From the NCBI GenBank assembly GCA_905221605.1, contig CAJNDS010002386.1, positions 186,001-250,000 on the forward strand: DNA of 64,000 nt. Direction: 5' to 3'. Position 1 is the first letter of the stretch. Each line of letters opens with the position of its first letter. Positions 25,493-35,968 of this stretch are shown one piece after another. The position numbers and the translations under genes are program-made. This DNA is from Symbiodinium natans (lineage: Eukaryota > Sar > Dinophyceae > Suessiales > Symbiodiniaceae). Below the pieces are notes generated by a model that was given only the letters and a program-made list of their open reading frames with translations, made no database searches and was not told the DNA's origin.

Positions 25493-25607
25493 AGGATCCC
25501 AGCCTTAACGGTGACCCACCTGTACTCCTTGCAAAACTTGCAGGTGCCGGACGTGGGCTATAGCCAGCTTGGCGAGGAGTAGCAGCCTCTGCAGTGCCAC
25601 AGCGCCG
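25493..25607 (-). repeat. Right arm of an imperfect inverted repeat
   Basis: Reverse complement of 25052-25187. It shows the same order of landmarks and differs by short indels and substitutions. Some foldback mobile elements have this architecture, but I see no target-site duplication, so its origin is undetermined. Confidence 0.8.
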
Positions 25608-26107
25608 AAGGAGGAAGAGACCGACAGAGCTGGTGGCTGCGGAGCTGGTGCCGGGCCGGCTGGGTGGGCTCCTGGCATCGGTGACTACGGAGACGGAGAC
25701 GTGCTGGCTCCAGAAAAGATCCCATCTACTTCGTGAAGTTCGCTTCTCCGAGACCTTCAAGCAGGAGGTCCTCGCATATCTCGCATGCATGGAGGGTCGG
25801 AAGAAGAACCCAGGAATCGAGCAAGCGGCGTCTCTCAAGCGAGCGGCGTCTGCGAAGTCCAGTGGCTGCGTCAAGAAGAAGCCAGCCATCCGGAGCTGAG
25901 AATGTCTGTGCTCTCTTTGAGAAGCTTGAGCCTGTTCGCACGGCTCGGTGCAATGTCACGAAACCACAAGACCCCACAGCTACAAACTGTTTTAACATAA
26001 GGCCGCTTGCTTCAGCGAGCACTCGGGCAAAGATGTCAAAGAACGCGAAGCTCGCTGTCCCAATAAGCGAGCGCCAGAGGAAGTCAGTGGCAGGTGTTCA
26101 TGCTTAA
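25594..26107 (+). other. Overlapping Lys/Arg-rich ORFs, unassigned
   Basis: One frame (25594-25899) gives a basic 101-residue peptide containing FSETFKQEVLAYLACMEGRK and AASLKRAASAKSSG. A second (25733-26107) reads ENVCALFEKLEPVRTARC further on. They may be exons of the same damaged gene as 24906-25492. No domain recognised. Confidence 0.3.
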
Positions 26108-26324
26108 GCTTGCAGGGTTCAGCCATACTTTTTGTCGTTTCTGGGAGCTTGCGTGCTTCACGAAGCAATATTGGAAGCATCTTTTGAAGATGCTCCGCTT
26201 TGTAGCCCTCCGACTCGACACAAGCTGAAGCTAGCTGGCTGGAGGACAAGCGGTCAAACACACCGTTGTGAGAGTGTGTGAGGCGCCAGGGCCTCGACGC
26301 ACCGAGCCCATCGCAGGCGGCGCC

Positions 26325-26433
26325 CAAAGACATGTGCAGTTCGAACTCCTAAGTAGAGATGAAATCATCGGACACCTGAAACTGGCCGAGCTGGCAAAAG
26401 GACTGGCTCCTGGTTCCTCGGTGCGCGTGCAAG
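26325..26433 (+). CDS. Exon of an LNG/PENL-motif protein (N-terminal part)
   Basis: A plus frame reads VQFELLSRDEIIGHLKLAEL and then AKGLAPGSSVRVQ, ending at CAAG|GTCTGA, a plausible donor. SSVRVQ matches the start of a small beta-barrel (SH3-like) unit found in many dinoflagellate proteins, where a V-x-V-x-GL strand precedes an LNGxxG turn. If the donor is not used, the frame continues open to a stop at 26523-26525. Confidence 0.5.
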
Positions 26434-26690
26434 GTCTGACGGGAGACTCCGTGGCTTTCTCAGTTCAATCTGGGCTTTTCGGGGCAATTCAGTTCACTCC
26501 GGTGACCAACAATACTCGGCAGTGACTGCAAAATGTGAAGGTCACTTCTACATTCCAAGTTTTCCAAGTTTTCGAATTTTTTTGAGCTTCCAAATTTGGG
26601 TTGGAAAAGATCTGGAAGGATATTCCGGGATGTACCGTGATCACCTTACGACTCTACGACCGAGCCTGAAAATGATGTCCTTCCTGAATG

Positions 26691-27125
26691 GCTCTAAGGC
26701 CGCCAGGCTGAATGGGGAGAGGGGCGCCCGACCCCCAGATATCAAAAGCACCCAAGTTGCCCTCTCTGCTTTGAGCAAATTCTGTCACATCAGATCTCTG
26801 CGCAAGCATGCTCCTTGTGCATTTCTGTTGAAGTCAGCTACATGCTCTTGTCTTGCTGATTGGTTCCTCGGGGCTGATGCAAGTAACGGCTTCCATTGAA
26901 ACTCGTTGCAGCTCGTTGCCAGTGTGCTCCCAGGTCTTGGAAAGTTGGAACGCTTCGGCAAATCGCTGGACTGGTCGAGATACCCATAGATGCTTCAGCT
27001 AGTCGAGCCTGACGCGAATTTTGGATGCCGCCCCGTCGGATGCTTTTGGGAAGGAATGTCCGACTTCGCAGCGGAGAAGTCAAAGCCGTTCGGCCCGAGA
27101 ACTTGGAGGAGGCTCGGCCTGATGG
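26691..27125 (+). CDS. LNGxxG and VRPENLE exons (SH3-like dinoflagellate domain)
   Basis: Near 26691-26740 one frame reads GSKAARLNGERGARP. At about 27036-27120 another reads GRNVRLRSGEVKAVRPENLE and then EARPDG. The pattern GLxKAAxLNGxxG, a loop, GRxxVRLxSGEVKAVRPENL is one I know from many Symbiodiniaceae proteins. It is a beta-barrel module often attached to other domains; its ligand is not known to me. The intron between the two is about 300 bases with no obvious coding. Presumably the same gene as 26325-26433. Confidence 0.55.
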
Positions 27126-28360
27126 GTTAACGCTGTCAATGAGAGAGCCGCAAAGGGCCTCTGGGGGGGATGCCTGTTTTGCAGCCCGGGTTTGTTGGTC
27201 ATCTGCGTATAGAAGTCGCATGCAAATAGTGGTGGCTCGTATGTTGGCCCGCACCTGGCTTGCCCTTACACCCCCCCACCTCCGCTCCTTCAAGACGCGC
27301 GCTCCCTCGCATTTTCTCGCTAGACAACCTTTCAACGCAAGCCGCGCAATGTTTCAGACTGCACCCTCTGGGTCTGAAGACCTTTCTCTGTATCTCTTGC
27401 TGTAAAATGTTGTCACAGTGGTTTTGCACTGCCATTCGGTTAGCGTGGTTCCCATGTCTTGACGCTAGCCTGCGCTGTCATGCAATTGAACTCCAGTCAT
27501 CTCTTCATGTGGTCAGTCGTTGCGACGGTTCTTTGTTTTGATACAGGCATCGAGCTTCTGCATTGCAGATTGGGTGAAGCCACGCCAGACGAGCCCGAAA
27601 GCACAAGCAAGTCTAGGGGACAAACGTTCCCACCGCCTTTGGTGGCCCGTAACTGTAGGATGGAATGTTGCTCGAATAATGGTCGACGATCTGCATAAAC
27701 ACGACGCAAAACTCCCAGGACCATGCCAACATGCCATGACCAACCATACTCTCTGCTTACCTTCTGCCTTGCGGCGTGGAGAGCATGGAATTCTTGTTCG
27801 GTTTGCTTGTTAGATGAAGTTTGGCCCCGTAGGTGGCTGGCTGTGCGTCGAAGGCGGGTCCGCCCCATAGACCACGGCATAATTTGTCAGATGAGGCTTC
27901 AAGTTCCTGCATGGCATTGAAGGGCCGGGCTTACGTCTCAAGTCGCCCATGCCCGCTGTAGTGACACATGTCCACGTTCTTTTTACAGAGTTGTTGAAGC
28001 CGAAGGCCAAAGGAGAGACGGCGGTCTAAGGTGAAAGGGCTCTCTGCAAGCCCATGCTTAACCATTCTAAGCTCAGCCTCAGCCTTCGGAACTTCATATC
28101 ACTTCATCTTCTCTGACACCAGTCGCTACAGACATCTCGAAGCACTTCCCGCTATGATGTTGGCCATCCTCGTCCCAGTCCATCACCACTTACTTTCAAG
28201 AGACGTTCGGCGTTTCTTCAACCCATTGCCAGGCTGCGCCAACAACAACATCCGAGCCCTTTGAGGACTCGTTCTCACAGCTGCTGGCAGCGACTGTACT
28301 TCTTCAGTTTATGAGTGGGTTCTCAGGGCTTGCTATTTTCGCAAGACTCCTCATGTCAGC
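27126..28360. other. Unassigned stretch
   Basis: Open frames are present on both strands (for example 27497-27880 minus, 27520-27813 plus), but no signature and no convincing exon borders are seen. Confidence 0.3.
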
Positions 28361-28361
28361 A

Positions 28362-28576
28362 TACTGGTATGTCCACAAGTTTTGCCGGAGGATCCTCCTT
28401 TGTTGGAGGCAGCCGGTACTTTCGAGAAGCTTGGCACATGTATGTACGACCAGAGGAGCCTTCAGACGTACGTCTCGCAGTCCGTAGAACACCGAGATAG
28501 TTTTACAGCGCAACTCCGCAGGTATGGAGCCGACACCGCGAGAATTCGGAGCGCGCCAAGGCTGACTTCAGCGTAA
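28362..28576 (+). CDS. Possible exon, unknown function
   Basis: A plus frame ending in TAA at 28574-28576 reads LPEDPPLLEAAGTFEKLGTC and then a helical, charged stretch (VEHRDSFTAQLRRYGADTAR). A competing plus frame (28375-28500) and a minus frame (28462-28668) also look protein-like. The signal is real but strand and frame are uncertain. Confidence 0.3.
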
Positions 28577-28909
28577 GCGGTTCCAACGTCTCGCAGGACC
28601 TCACATGACGTGTCTCGCAGGCAGCCAAGAAGATCCTCGGTGGCATTGACGCGTGCCCCCCTTAGCATCTCTGAATCGGGATACGGGGCATGATGATTTG
28701 TGGTGATTTATGGTGGGAATGCATGGGAATGCCAGCAGACTGCAGGCCCTTGAAGAAGCTTGATCTCACGGTCCCTCCTGAGCTTTTGGAGCAGGCACAT
28801 ATATATATATATATGGTACCCCCCCCCCAGAACCCACCCTTAAAGACATAAAGCTCGATATTTGGTTGTTTGAGTATCAGAGACCAGTTCAAAAATCCAC
28901 TTTCCCCGG

Positions 28910-29243
28910 GGGCGTGTTAATTAAAACGGGCCCCGTTTTAATTAAAACGCCTGGAACCAAGAACCAAGAACCAAGATTTCCGGAAAAGTCTTGGGACGAA
29001 TCTTGGTTCCTTGGGGATGGGGGCGTTTTAATTAAAACGGGCCCCGTTTTAATTAAAACGCCTGGAACCAAGAACCAAGAACCAAGATTCCCAGAAAAGT
29101 CTTGGGATGAGTCTTGGTTCCTTGGGGATGGGGGCGTTTTAATTAAAACGGGCCCCGTTTTAATTAAAACGCCTGGAACCAAGAACCAAGAACCAAGATT
29201 CCCAGAAAAGTCTTGGGACGAATCTTGGTTCCCGAGGTAGAGG
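28910..29243 (+). repeat. Direct array of three 111-bp units (left half of foldback)
   Basis: Unit starts are at 28910, 29021 and 29132, exactly 111 bases apart. Each unit has a perfect palindrome with two TTTTAATTAAAA boxes around CGGGCCCCG, then GGAACCAAGAACCAAGAACC, then an internal dyad in which ACCAAGATTC pairs with GAATCTTGGT around AGAAAAGTCTTGGG, and a GGGGATGGGGGCG linker. Since 111 is a multiple of three, frames stay open across the array (a 37-residue repeat); I regard this as a by-product. Confidence 0.95.
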
Positions 29244-29288
29244 GCCGTGTGAATTGCCTGGCTCCTCAACCTGACGGACCCAGGTCCT

Positions 29289-29720
29289 GGGAACCAAGAT
29301 TCGTCCCAAGACTTTTCTGGGAATCTTGGTTCTTGGTTCTTGGTTCCAGGCGTTTTAATTAAACCGGGGCCCGTTTTAATTAAAATGCCCCCACCCCCAA
29401 GGAACCAAGATTCATCCCAAGACTTTTCTGGGAATCTTGGTTCTTGGTTCTTGGTTCCAGGCGTTTTAATTAAAACGGGGCCCTTTTTAATTAAAACGCC
29501 CCCATCCCCAAGGAACCAAGACTCATCCCAAGACTTTTCTGGGAATCTTGGTTCTTGGTTCTTGGTTCCAGGCGTTTTAATTAAAACGGGGCCCGTTTTA
29601 ATTAACATGCCCCCATCCACTGGGAAATAAGACTCGTCCAAAGACTTTTCTGGGAATCTTGGTTCTTGGTTCTTGGTTCCGGCCGTGTTAATTAACACGG
29701 GCCCCGTGTTAATTAACACG
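29289..29720 (-). repeat. Inverted array of four 111-bp units (right half of foldback)
   Basis: The same 111-bp unit in reverse orientation. The CGTTTTAATT (or CGTGTTAATT) landmark recurs at 29351, 29462, 29573 and 29684, again exactly 111 apart. The last copy has TTAATTAACACGG changes at both half-sites, showing compensating change within the palindrome. The two halves flank a unique spacer of about 45 bases (29244-29288), so the whole could fold into a very long hairpin, while each unit can also form its own cruciform. Confidence 0.95.
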
Positions 29721-29829
29721 GTGCCCAGACCATGGGCACCAAGAATCCCCGAGTTGGATTGCCCCCCAAAACCACCGTAAGGAAGAAACTCATCGCCATG
29801 AGTTCTTGGGGGTGGGGGGGGGGGGGGCA

Positions 29830-30033
29830 AACTTGAGTCATTTCATGCAGTCAGATTCAGGGCAGCTGTCTTGGTTTGTTGTTCGCTATACAGCAAAGTA
29901 TTAAGTTCATATTTCTTACTATAGCTCAAGAAGTCCTACATAAATATGAGCACAGAAAACTCTGATACGCATATTTGGAAATTACACGTTTTAAGTAAAA
30001 CCGGGTCCGAACCAAGAACCAAGAATAACCCTG
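29830..30033. other. AT-rich junction with a foldback-unit remnant
   Basis: After a G run at about 29814-29827 the sequence becomes AT-rich. At 29987-30028 a degraded piece of the 111-bp unit reappears (ACGTTTTAAGTAAAACCGGG and then AACCAAGAACCAAGAA), directly before the telomere-like motifs. Confidence 0.7.
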
Positions 30034-30090
30034 GACCTCAAAATTTAAACCCGAAACCCTACCCCTAAACCCTAAACAATTTAGGCTTTA
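30034..30090. repeat. Interstitial telomere-like CCCTAAA motifs
   Basis: The sequence holds CCCGAAACCCTACCCCTAAA, then CCCTAAAC, then the reverse motif TTTAGG. CCCTAAA/TTTAGGG is the Arabidopsis-type telomere unit, also used by dinoflagellates. Only a few units are present and both orientations occur, so this is a relic or an internal telomeric site and not a chromosome end. Confidence 0.65.
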
Positions 30091-30099
30091 GGAACAAAG

Positions 30100-31480
30100 G
30101 TTTAGATAGGGCTGAAACATTAAGACCCCGCAGGCACCGAAGCATGATTATTCCTGAACAAAAACCATTGAAACAATCGGGTCTTAGTGCAAGGTTTTGG
30201 ACAAGGCTTCAGCCAGAATGTTTAACAAATAGGGTTCACAGGAGTGGGCCTAAACATGAAGGATACACCCCGCAGGCACAGAAGCAAGAGAATTCCTAAA
30301 CAATATACGTTGAAAGTATGGGAATAGGGTCTGGCTTTAGAAAAAGGTTCTTTAGGGAAAAGGGTGGGCTTTAGCGAAATGCCTTCAGTGGCGAGGGAAA
30401 CGCAAGTTTATAGGCTGGGTTTCAGACGAAATCTTCAATGAATTACAGGGTTTACAGGAATAGGAAGCATGACTATTCCTAAACAATATTCGTTGAATGT
30501 ATGGGAAAAGGGTCTGGGCTTCAGTAAAATGTCCTAGGGGAAGAGGGTCTGGGCTTTAGTGAAATGCCTTCAGTGACGCGGGGAACATAAGGTTTTGGAT
30601 TAGGCTTCAGCCTAAACCTTCAAGAAGTAGGCTGCCTGACTACCAATATTTGTTGAAAGTATGGGAATAGGGTCTGGGCTTTAGAAAAAGTTCTTTAGGG
30701 GAAAGGGTCTGGGCTATAGCGAAATGCCTTCAGTGGCGAGGGAAATGTTTTACAGGAATAGGAAGGCTGAGCATTCCTAAACAATTTCCGTTGAAAGTAT
30801 GGGAATATAGGGTCTGGGCTTTAGTAAAATTTGTTTAGGGAATATGGTCTTTAGTGAAGTGCATCTAGTGACTCGGGGAAACATAAGGCTTTGGACTGGG
30901 CTTCAGCCTACACCTTTAAGAGTTAGGGTGGGAACAAGGGTCTGCGCTTTATAGCTGAGGGACAAGGGTCTGTGCTTTAGCGAGATGCCCTCAGTGGCGA
31001 GGGAAGCCGAAGGTTCTGGACTAGGTTTCAGCCTAAATCTTCAATAAATTTTAGGGTTTTCAGGAATAGGAAGCACGAATATTCCTAAACAGTTTTCGTT
31101 GAAAGTATGGGAATAGGGTCTGGGTTTTATTAGAATGTCTTTAGGGAATAGGGTCTGGGCATTTGCGAAATGCCTTCAATGACGAGAGAAAACAACAGAT
31201 TTTGGACCAGGTGCCAGTCTAAACCTTGAAGAAATAGGCTATGCTACTCGTAAACAATATGCGTTGATATAGTGGGAATAGGGTCTGGGCGTTAGCGGAA
31301 CTTTAGTAGCGAGGGAAAATCTAAAGTTTTGGAACAGGCTGTCAGCCTAAACCGTCAACGAATAGGGTTAAGTGAAATTCTCTCTAGTGGCGAGGGAAAC
31401 TTTAAGGCTTTGGAATAGGTTTAAGCCTAAACCTTTAGGGTCTGTATATCTAAACTTTAAACGAATAAACATAGGGAAGC
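30100..31480. repeat. Degenerate satellite (subtelomere-like)
   Basis: A phrase of the form GGGAATAGGGTCTGGGCTTTAG, then GAAATGCCTTCAGTGGCGAGGGAAA, then TTTTGGACTAGGCTTCAGCC recurs with variation. Landmarks for the GAAATGCCTTCAGTG core occur near 30378, 30560, 30720, 30980 and 31170, with diverged copies between; unit spacing is about 120-185 bases. Many copies contain TTTAGGG. GC is visibly lower than in neighbouring DNA and frames are closed. There is no coding evidence. Confidence 0.85.
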
Positions 31481-31757
31481 TCTTTAATGTTTAGTGGAAC
31501 TCTGGAAGGTTTCAGCCAAGGGCTTGTTTGTCAGCTACTAGAACAACTTCGCGTACAAACGGCTTATCTTGGTGTTCAAATTATTTAGGATGAAAGCTTG
31601 GTGAATTCTGCTGCGTGCGACCCGGCGGGGAGGGTCCAACCTCCACCTCCCCACACTGCCCTTACCCATCAGAATAAAGGGGTGGCCCGCCAGATATGGC
31701 ACTTATTATGTCGCAGCCTTCGGGAAAACACCCCGCCCCCTTACACTGTGCTTACGG

Positions 31758-31954
31758 TGGGGGGGGGGGGGGGGTAGCATATATATATATATATATATAT
31801 AGATATACATATATATGTATGTATATGTATACAAACTGGTGTATCCATATATATATATATGTATATATCTATGTATATATATATATATGTATAAATATAT
31901 GTAAATATATGTATATATATATGTATATATATATATATGTATATATATATATGC

Positions 31955-31989
<35 letters not shown>

Positions 31990-31994
31990 CATGC

Positions 31995-32042
<48 letters not shown>

Positions 32043-32095
32043 GTATATATATATATTTATGTATGTATATATATATATATATATATGCACATATA
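31758..32095. repeat. G run and (TA)n/(TATG)n tract
   Basis: A run of about 16 G is followed by about 315 bases of TA and TATG repeats. Open frames rich in Y, I and H on both strands are artefacts. The tract closes the repeat-dense interval that begins at 28.9 kb. Confidence 0.95.
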
Positions 32096-32099
32096 TCTT

Positions 32100-33540
32100 T
32101 CCAGATATACAATATCGGCATCATTGGTGTAGATCGCCCGGTCTAGTGACGGCCAGACTCAGCCATGTCCCGAACACTTCTTGCCGTCCAGGCCAAGAGG
32201 AGCAGTGCACCAGGCACAGCTTGGAATTGGGAGTCCCATACACTAAGAGCCCAGCGTCGTCATGTCACATAGCTTGCCACTGCAATCATCCACGCTGGCA
32301 TGAGCTGCTGCATGGCTATACTCACAGAAACATGTCGCCCCTTTGATGTTGGAGATGAATCCGCTGACGTTGATCCTGATTCACGGCTGCTGGCATCGGT
32401 CTGGGCCATGTGGCGTGAGCTGATGAAAAATGTTTGCTGTATGCATATGAGAACTCTTGAGAACTTTCGCAGCGCGTCGGATCTTGGAGTCAAGGTCCAA
32501 GACGAGCGGATTGCTTTGGACGACTTGGACTCCGACCTGCAGCTGGAGCCTTAGTGTTTCGCCGATTCCAGTGCGTGTGCATGAGTGTGCCTACGTGCGC
32601 ATGTCTGTCCTGTGGCAAGGCTCCGCGCCACAGGTGTTACCACCCGAAGACCAGTGGCAAGGCACTGGGAGAGCCGGACAAGCCAAAACAGTAGCATATG
32701 CGTATGTCATCGGTGTCCTCCAAATGAGCTGACCAGGCGTGGCCCGTGAGCGGCCCAGATGTCGCACAGGCATCCATTCTTACTGGCATTTCGTGGGTAC
32801 TATTGCAATGTATTGCAAGGATCATCCTAGGGTGAGTGTGGAACTTGCAGGCCTCGCACACGATGGCTGGAATCGAGTTCCAAGATTTCGATCTCACGAA
32901 TTCGACGGTCATAGTCTTAGTTGAGTCTGAGGTGATCTTGCATGAAACATGCCTTGCCGCATCATTGAAGCCAAGCTAAGCATGCTAAGTTATGAAGCGC
33001 CACATTGCAGGACGGCAAGAAATCGGCGAACACCGCCGATGATAAGTTTGGAAGGCGTCCACAAGCTGGACCAGCAAAGAGTCACCGCCACTGCCATGCC
33101 TTTAAAGTCAAGAGTCAACAACGCAAATTTGTGCATTAGCCGATTTGTGCCCGCTGGCCTTTCTTGGCTCCAGCCGATCACGGCACCTTCGCCTGGCTTA
33201 CGCTATCTTACGCTTACGCTCCCATAGCACTAGCTTAGCTTGGCTGCGGAACAGTAGAGCTTCCTGTAGCCTTACTTCAGGCTGACATTGCTTGGCAGAC
33301 GTAGCACGCATACTATGACAAGCGACAACGTACGACTCGTACAAGTTTCCTGAAGCCAACCCGACTCGACACAAACAAGCGGGCAACACCATGGGCAGCT
33401 GTCCCATGACTCTTTCTTTTCGCAAGAAGTTTCCCGCAGCCTTCGAAGACACTCCACCAAGTAATGCTAAGTGCCGTATTGCAGCCATCTCCATGTCATC
33501 TCAATCGTAGTGGACGCTCGGCAGCTGGAGATTTCAGCCT
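32100..33540. other. Sparse coding-like islands, unassigned
   Basis: Frames worth noting: 32300-32554 plus (SADVDPDSRLLASVWAMWRE, then an acidic tail and a stop), 32863-32979 plus (ATG-initiated, FQDFDLTNSTVIVLVESEVI), and 33198-33494 minus (a 98-codon helical frame). None matches a family I know, and they compete across strands. Confidence 0.3.
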
Positions 33541-33544
33541 TTAG

Positions 33545-33698
33545 AGCCTTTGGCCGGCACAGCCCCTGCGGATCCCTGCTGCGGGGGATGCGGCGATGCG
33601 GCGGCGCAGCCGCACACGGAGCCCGCTGAAGCTGCAGCCGCGCCGACCGCGCAGCCGGTCGTCGGGGGACCTGGCAGAAGCGCAGATTGTGTGCTTTA

Positions 33699-33700
<2 letters not shown>
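33545..33700 (+). CDS. Ala/Pro-rich exon
   Basis: A plus frame reads [20 protein letters not shown] and continues as an Ala/Pro/Glu-rich linker before meeting the GT tract, whose first GTGTGT could act as a donor. Its composition resembles disordered linkers of dinoflagellate proteins. It may join the exon that starts at about 33891 after a CCCTGCAG acceptor. Confidence 0.4.
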
Positions 33701-33749
<49 letters not shown>

Positions 33750-33832
33750 TGTGTGTATGTGTGTGTGTAAGTGTGTATGTGTAAGTGTGTGTGTGTGTGT
33801 GTGTGTGTGTAAGTGTGTGTGTGTACAGGTGT
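33701..33832. repeat. (GT)n microsatellite
   Basis: An interrupted GT tract with a few GTAAGT-like insertions, probably intronic. Confidence 0.9.
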
Positions 33833-33914
33833 CATACTAGATTCTCTAGCGTGCTCACTTCCGTGTCCTCCAACCTTCTCTCCCTGCAGGCTGCTGCGCC
33901 GTGGTACACGCGCC

Positions 33915-34085
33915 GAAAGTGACCGTGGCGACCGCGGTGACCGCGGCGACCGCGGTGACCGCGGCAACCGTGGCGACCACGGTGACCGCGGCGACCGTGG
34001 CGACCGTGGCGACCGTGGCGACCGTGGAGACCGCGGCGACCGTGGCGACCGCGGCGACCGCGGAGACCGTGGAGACCGTGGCCGC
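33915..34085 (+). repeat. 9-bp minisatellite, unit GACCGYGGC
   Basis: Eighteen or so head-to-tail copies of GACCGTGGC or GACCGCGGC with occasional GAGACCGTG variants. It lies just after a CCCTGCAG acceptor (exon start about 33891). One plus frame encodes a Gly-Asp-Arg tripeptide repeat leading into an Arg-rich RERERRR tail and stop. A second frame encodes Ala-Thr-Val repeats ending [13 protein letters not shown], and the minus strand is open too. Which frame is used cannot be decided from composition. Confidence 0.85.
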
Positions 34086-34407
34086 GAACGCGAACGGCGT
34101 CGTGCAGCAACCTCAGGATGTGCTAGAAAAACCTGAGATAATTAAGTAGAGATATGTAGAATTATGTAGAGATCCTCGAATTCAACTGGATTGTTTTCAT
34201 TGAACTTCGTGGGACTGCCCTCGGCGGCCTTCTTTGGCGCATCTTCGCACCTTGCCCATTGCTGAGTCCAGAGACCGACAGCCTCAGCGGCAGCAGCCTG
34301 AGATTTGCACAAAAGCACCTGTGCTACATGAGCTATAAGTAACTATAAGTATTAACTACACAGGTATCACGCAAGCATGACAAAGGCCATGATACGGTTG
34401 ATACGGC

Positions 34408-35610
34408 ATGTTTCTACAGAGCCGTGCTGCAGACATTTATAGGCCGCAGGTAGGGCAGGTGGGGAAGGCAATTGAGCCGCGCGGAGCAGCTCTACGGACT
34501 TGCGACCCTGAGACCAAAACAGACAAGCAAAAGAAGCAACAATTCCATATCGCAGTGGCAGAGCAATCTTCCTGTTTTGCTTCTTCGAGCCAACGGCCCC
34601 AAGGTCAGGTTCTCGATCCTTCGGCCGTCATGGAAAGCAGACAACAAGTAGGCCCGGCAGCCGCAAGATGTCCACACGCTTTGGGAACTGAAGATGCAGT
34701 GGGCACCCCGGTGTTGTTGGATATCTTGGATGGTCTTCATGTCTTCTTCTTCCAAGGCGACAAGGAAGAAGTGTATTCTGAATTCTTAGACGTGCCAGGG
34801 AAGCGCTTCCTCGGCGTCGTCAGAGTGAGGAGGTGCGAGGCTCTGAGCCAGTGCCGGAGAAGCCGAGGGAGGCCACGCGCCCAAGTCAGTTGTCAAGGTG
34901 GCGTAATTGTATGCAGCCCTTAACCGAGCGGGTATGCCGCACAAAGTGTATTCTGCAGCAGAGTCCACATGAAGACCGGAGGAGACCCGCCCACCGCGAC
35001 GGAGCAAATGGGACGATCGAGGAGCGGCTTATTGACATCCTTTTAAGGGAAGGGGGCTCGGATATGACCAGGATACGACTCAGTTCTCATGGGAGTTGTC
35101 GCATGTCATGGCCTAAGCAAGGAGACGGCAGTTCTCCTCCAACTCAGACGGCTCTACCCGACTGGCTGAAGGAAGCCGAATGCAAGCATTTTGCCCAAGA
35201 TGTGCATGTTAGATGGAGAGGGTTGAGTGTCGCATGCCCCGCCAGGACTTGGAGGGCCCTATCTCAGGAAAACCGATTCCGAGTCCAGACTGCAAAAAGT
35301 GCTCGATTTGGTATACTATGCCGTGTTTCTCTCGAATGGTTACTCATTGCTTTTCTGTGCTCCTGCCTTAAATACTCTTGTGAACGAAAGCTCTTTTGCC
35401 AGGCTTGGCATAGCTTCACATAGTACACACCGAGTTTCCGCGCTGAGGCAGATTGTGGTTCCAGGCCCGACAACGAGCAGGTGCGGAGACGTTGACGGCA
35501 CACAAAGCAGTCGTGTACAGCTGTGCCATCATGCTTGCAGGGCACAACTCCCGAACTTGCTTGGGCAGAGGCTCAATGTCTTTGAGCTGCTAAACACAAT
35601 CTCATGCTGA
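34408..35610 (+). other. Long plus-strand open frames, possible 5' exons of the KH gene
   Basis: Three overlapping plus frames of 127-196 codons cover this interval. The 34833-35423 frame contains ERLIDILLREGGSDMTRIRL, which recalls the helix-turn seen in LOTUS-like domains, and then LPDWLKEAECKHFAQDV. The 34408-34923 frame contains VYSEFLDVPGKRFLG. These lie immediately upstream of the KH exons and on the same strand, so they may belong to that gene. I cannot place their splice sites. Confidence 0.35.
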
Positions 35611-35906
35611 CTCTGTGAAACACACTGACCCCCACGCAACCCTAATCAGTTGAGGCGTCTACACCCAAAGATCTTCCAGTGATGCCATCGGGCGACAATC
35701 GAAACTCTTCAGCTTCTGTGTGCAGGAACAAGACCATGATGTTGAAGGCTGTGCAGATCAGAGTCCTCCTTGGGAGAGGAGGTGAGACAATCAGGAGCAT
35801 TTGCCATTGCCTTAGTTGAGAGACTACTGCAGAGTCTGCCGCCAGTTGCAACATGTTGCAACGTACATGTGCAGGCAGCCATTGCATGAAAGTGTGGTAA
35901 TGTCAG

Positions 35907-35968
35907 GCGAAAAGGCGAATGCAGAGATCAAGGTGGATCACGACCGTGTTGCCGATGAAGGCTCTTCG
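35907..35968 (+). CDS. KH domain 1 exon (beta-2 strand)
   Basis: This starts after TGTCAG and ends at TCG|GTAGTG. It reads GEKANAEIKVDHDRVADEG, where AEIKVD is the KH beta-2 strand. It joins in phase 0 to the exon at 36060 across a 91-base intron. Confidence 0.65.

Noticed and set aside
28866-29830. A 313-codon minus-strand ORF and a 124-codon plus ORF
   Set aside because: They exist because the repeat unit (111 bp) is a multiple of three and lacks stops; the same array is open on both strands, as expected for a DNA repeat and not a gene.
31696-32346. ORFs rich in Tyr/Ile/His across the TA/TATG tract
   Set aside because: Low-complexity translation of a microsatellite.
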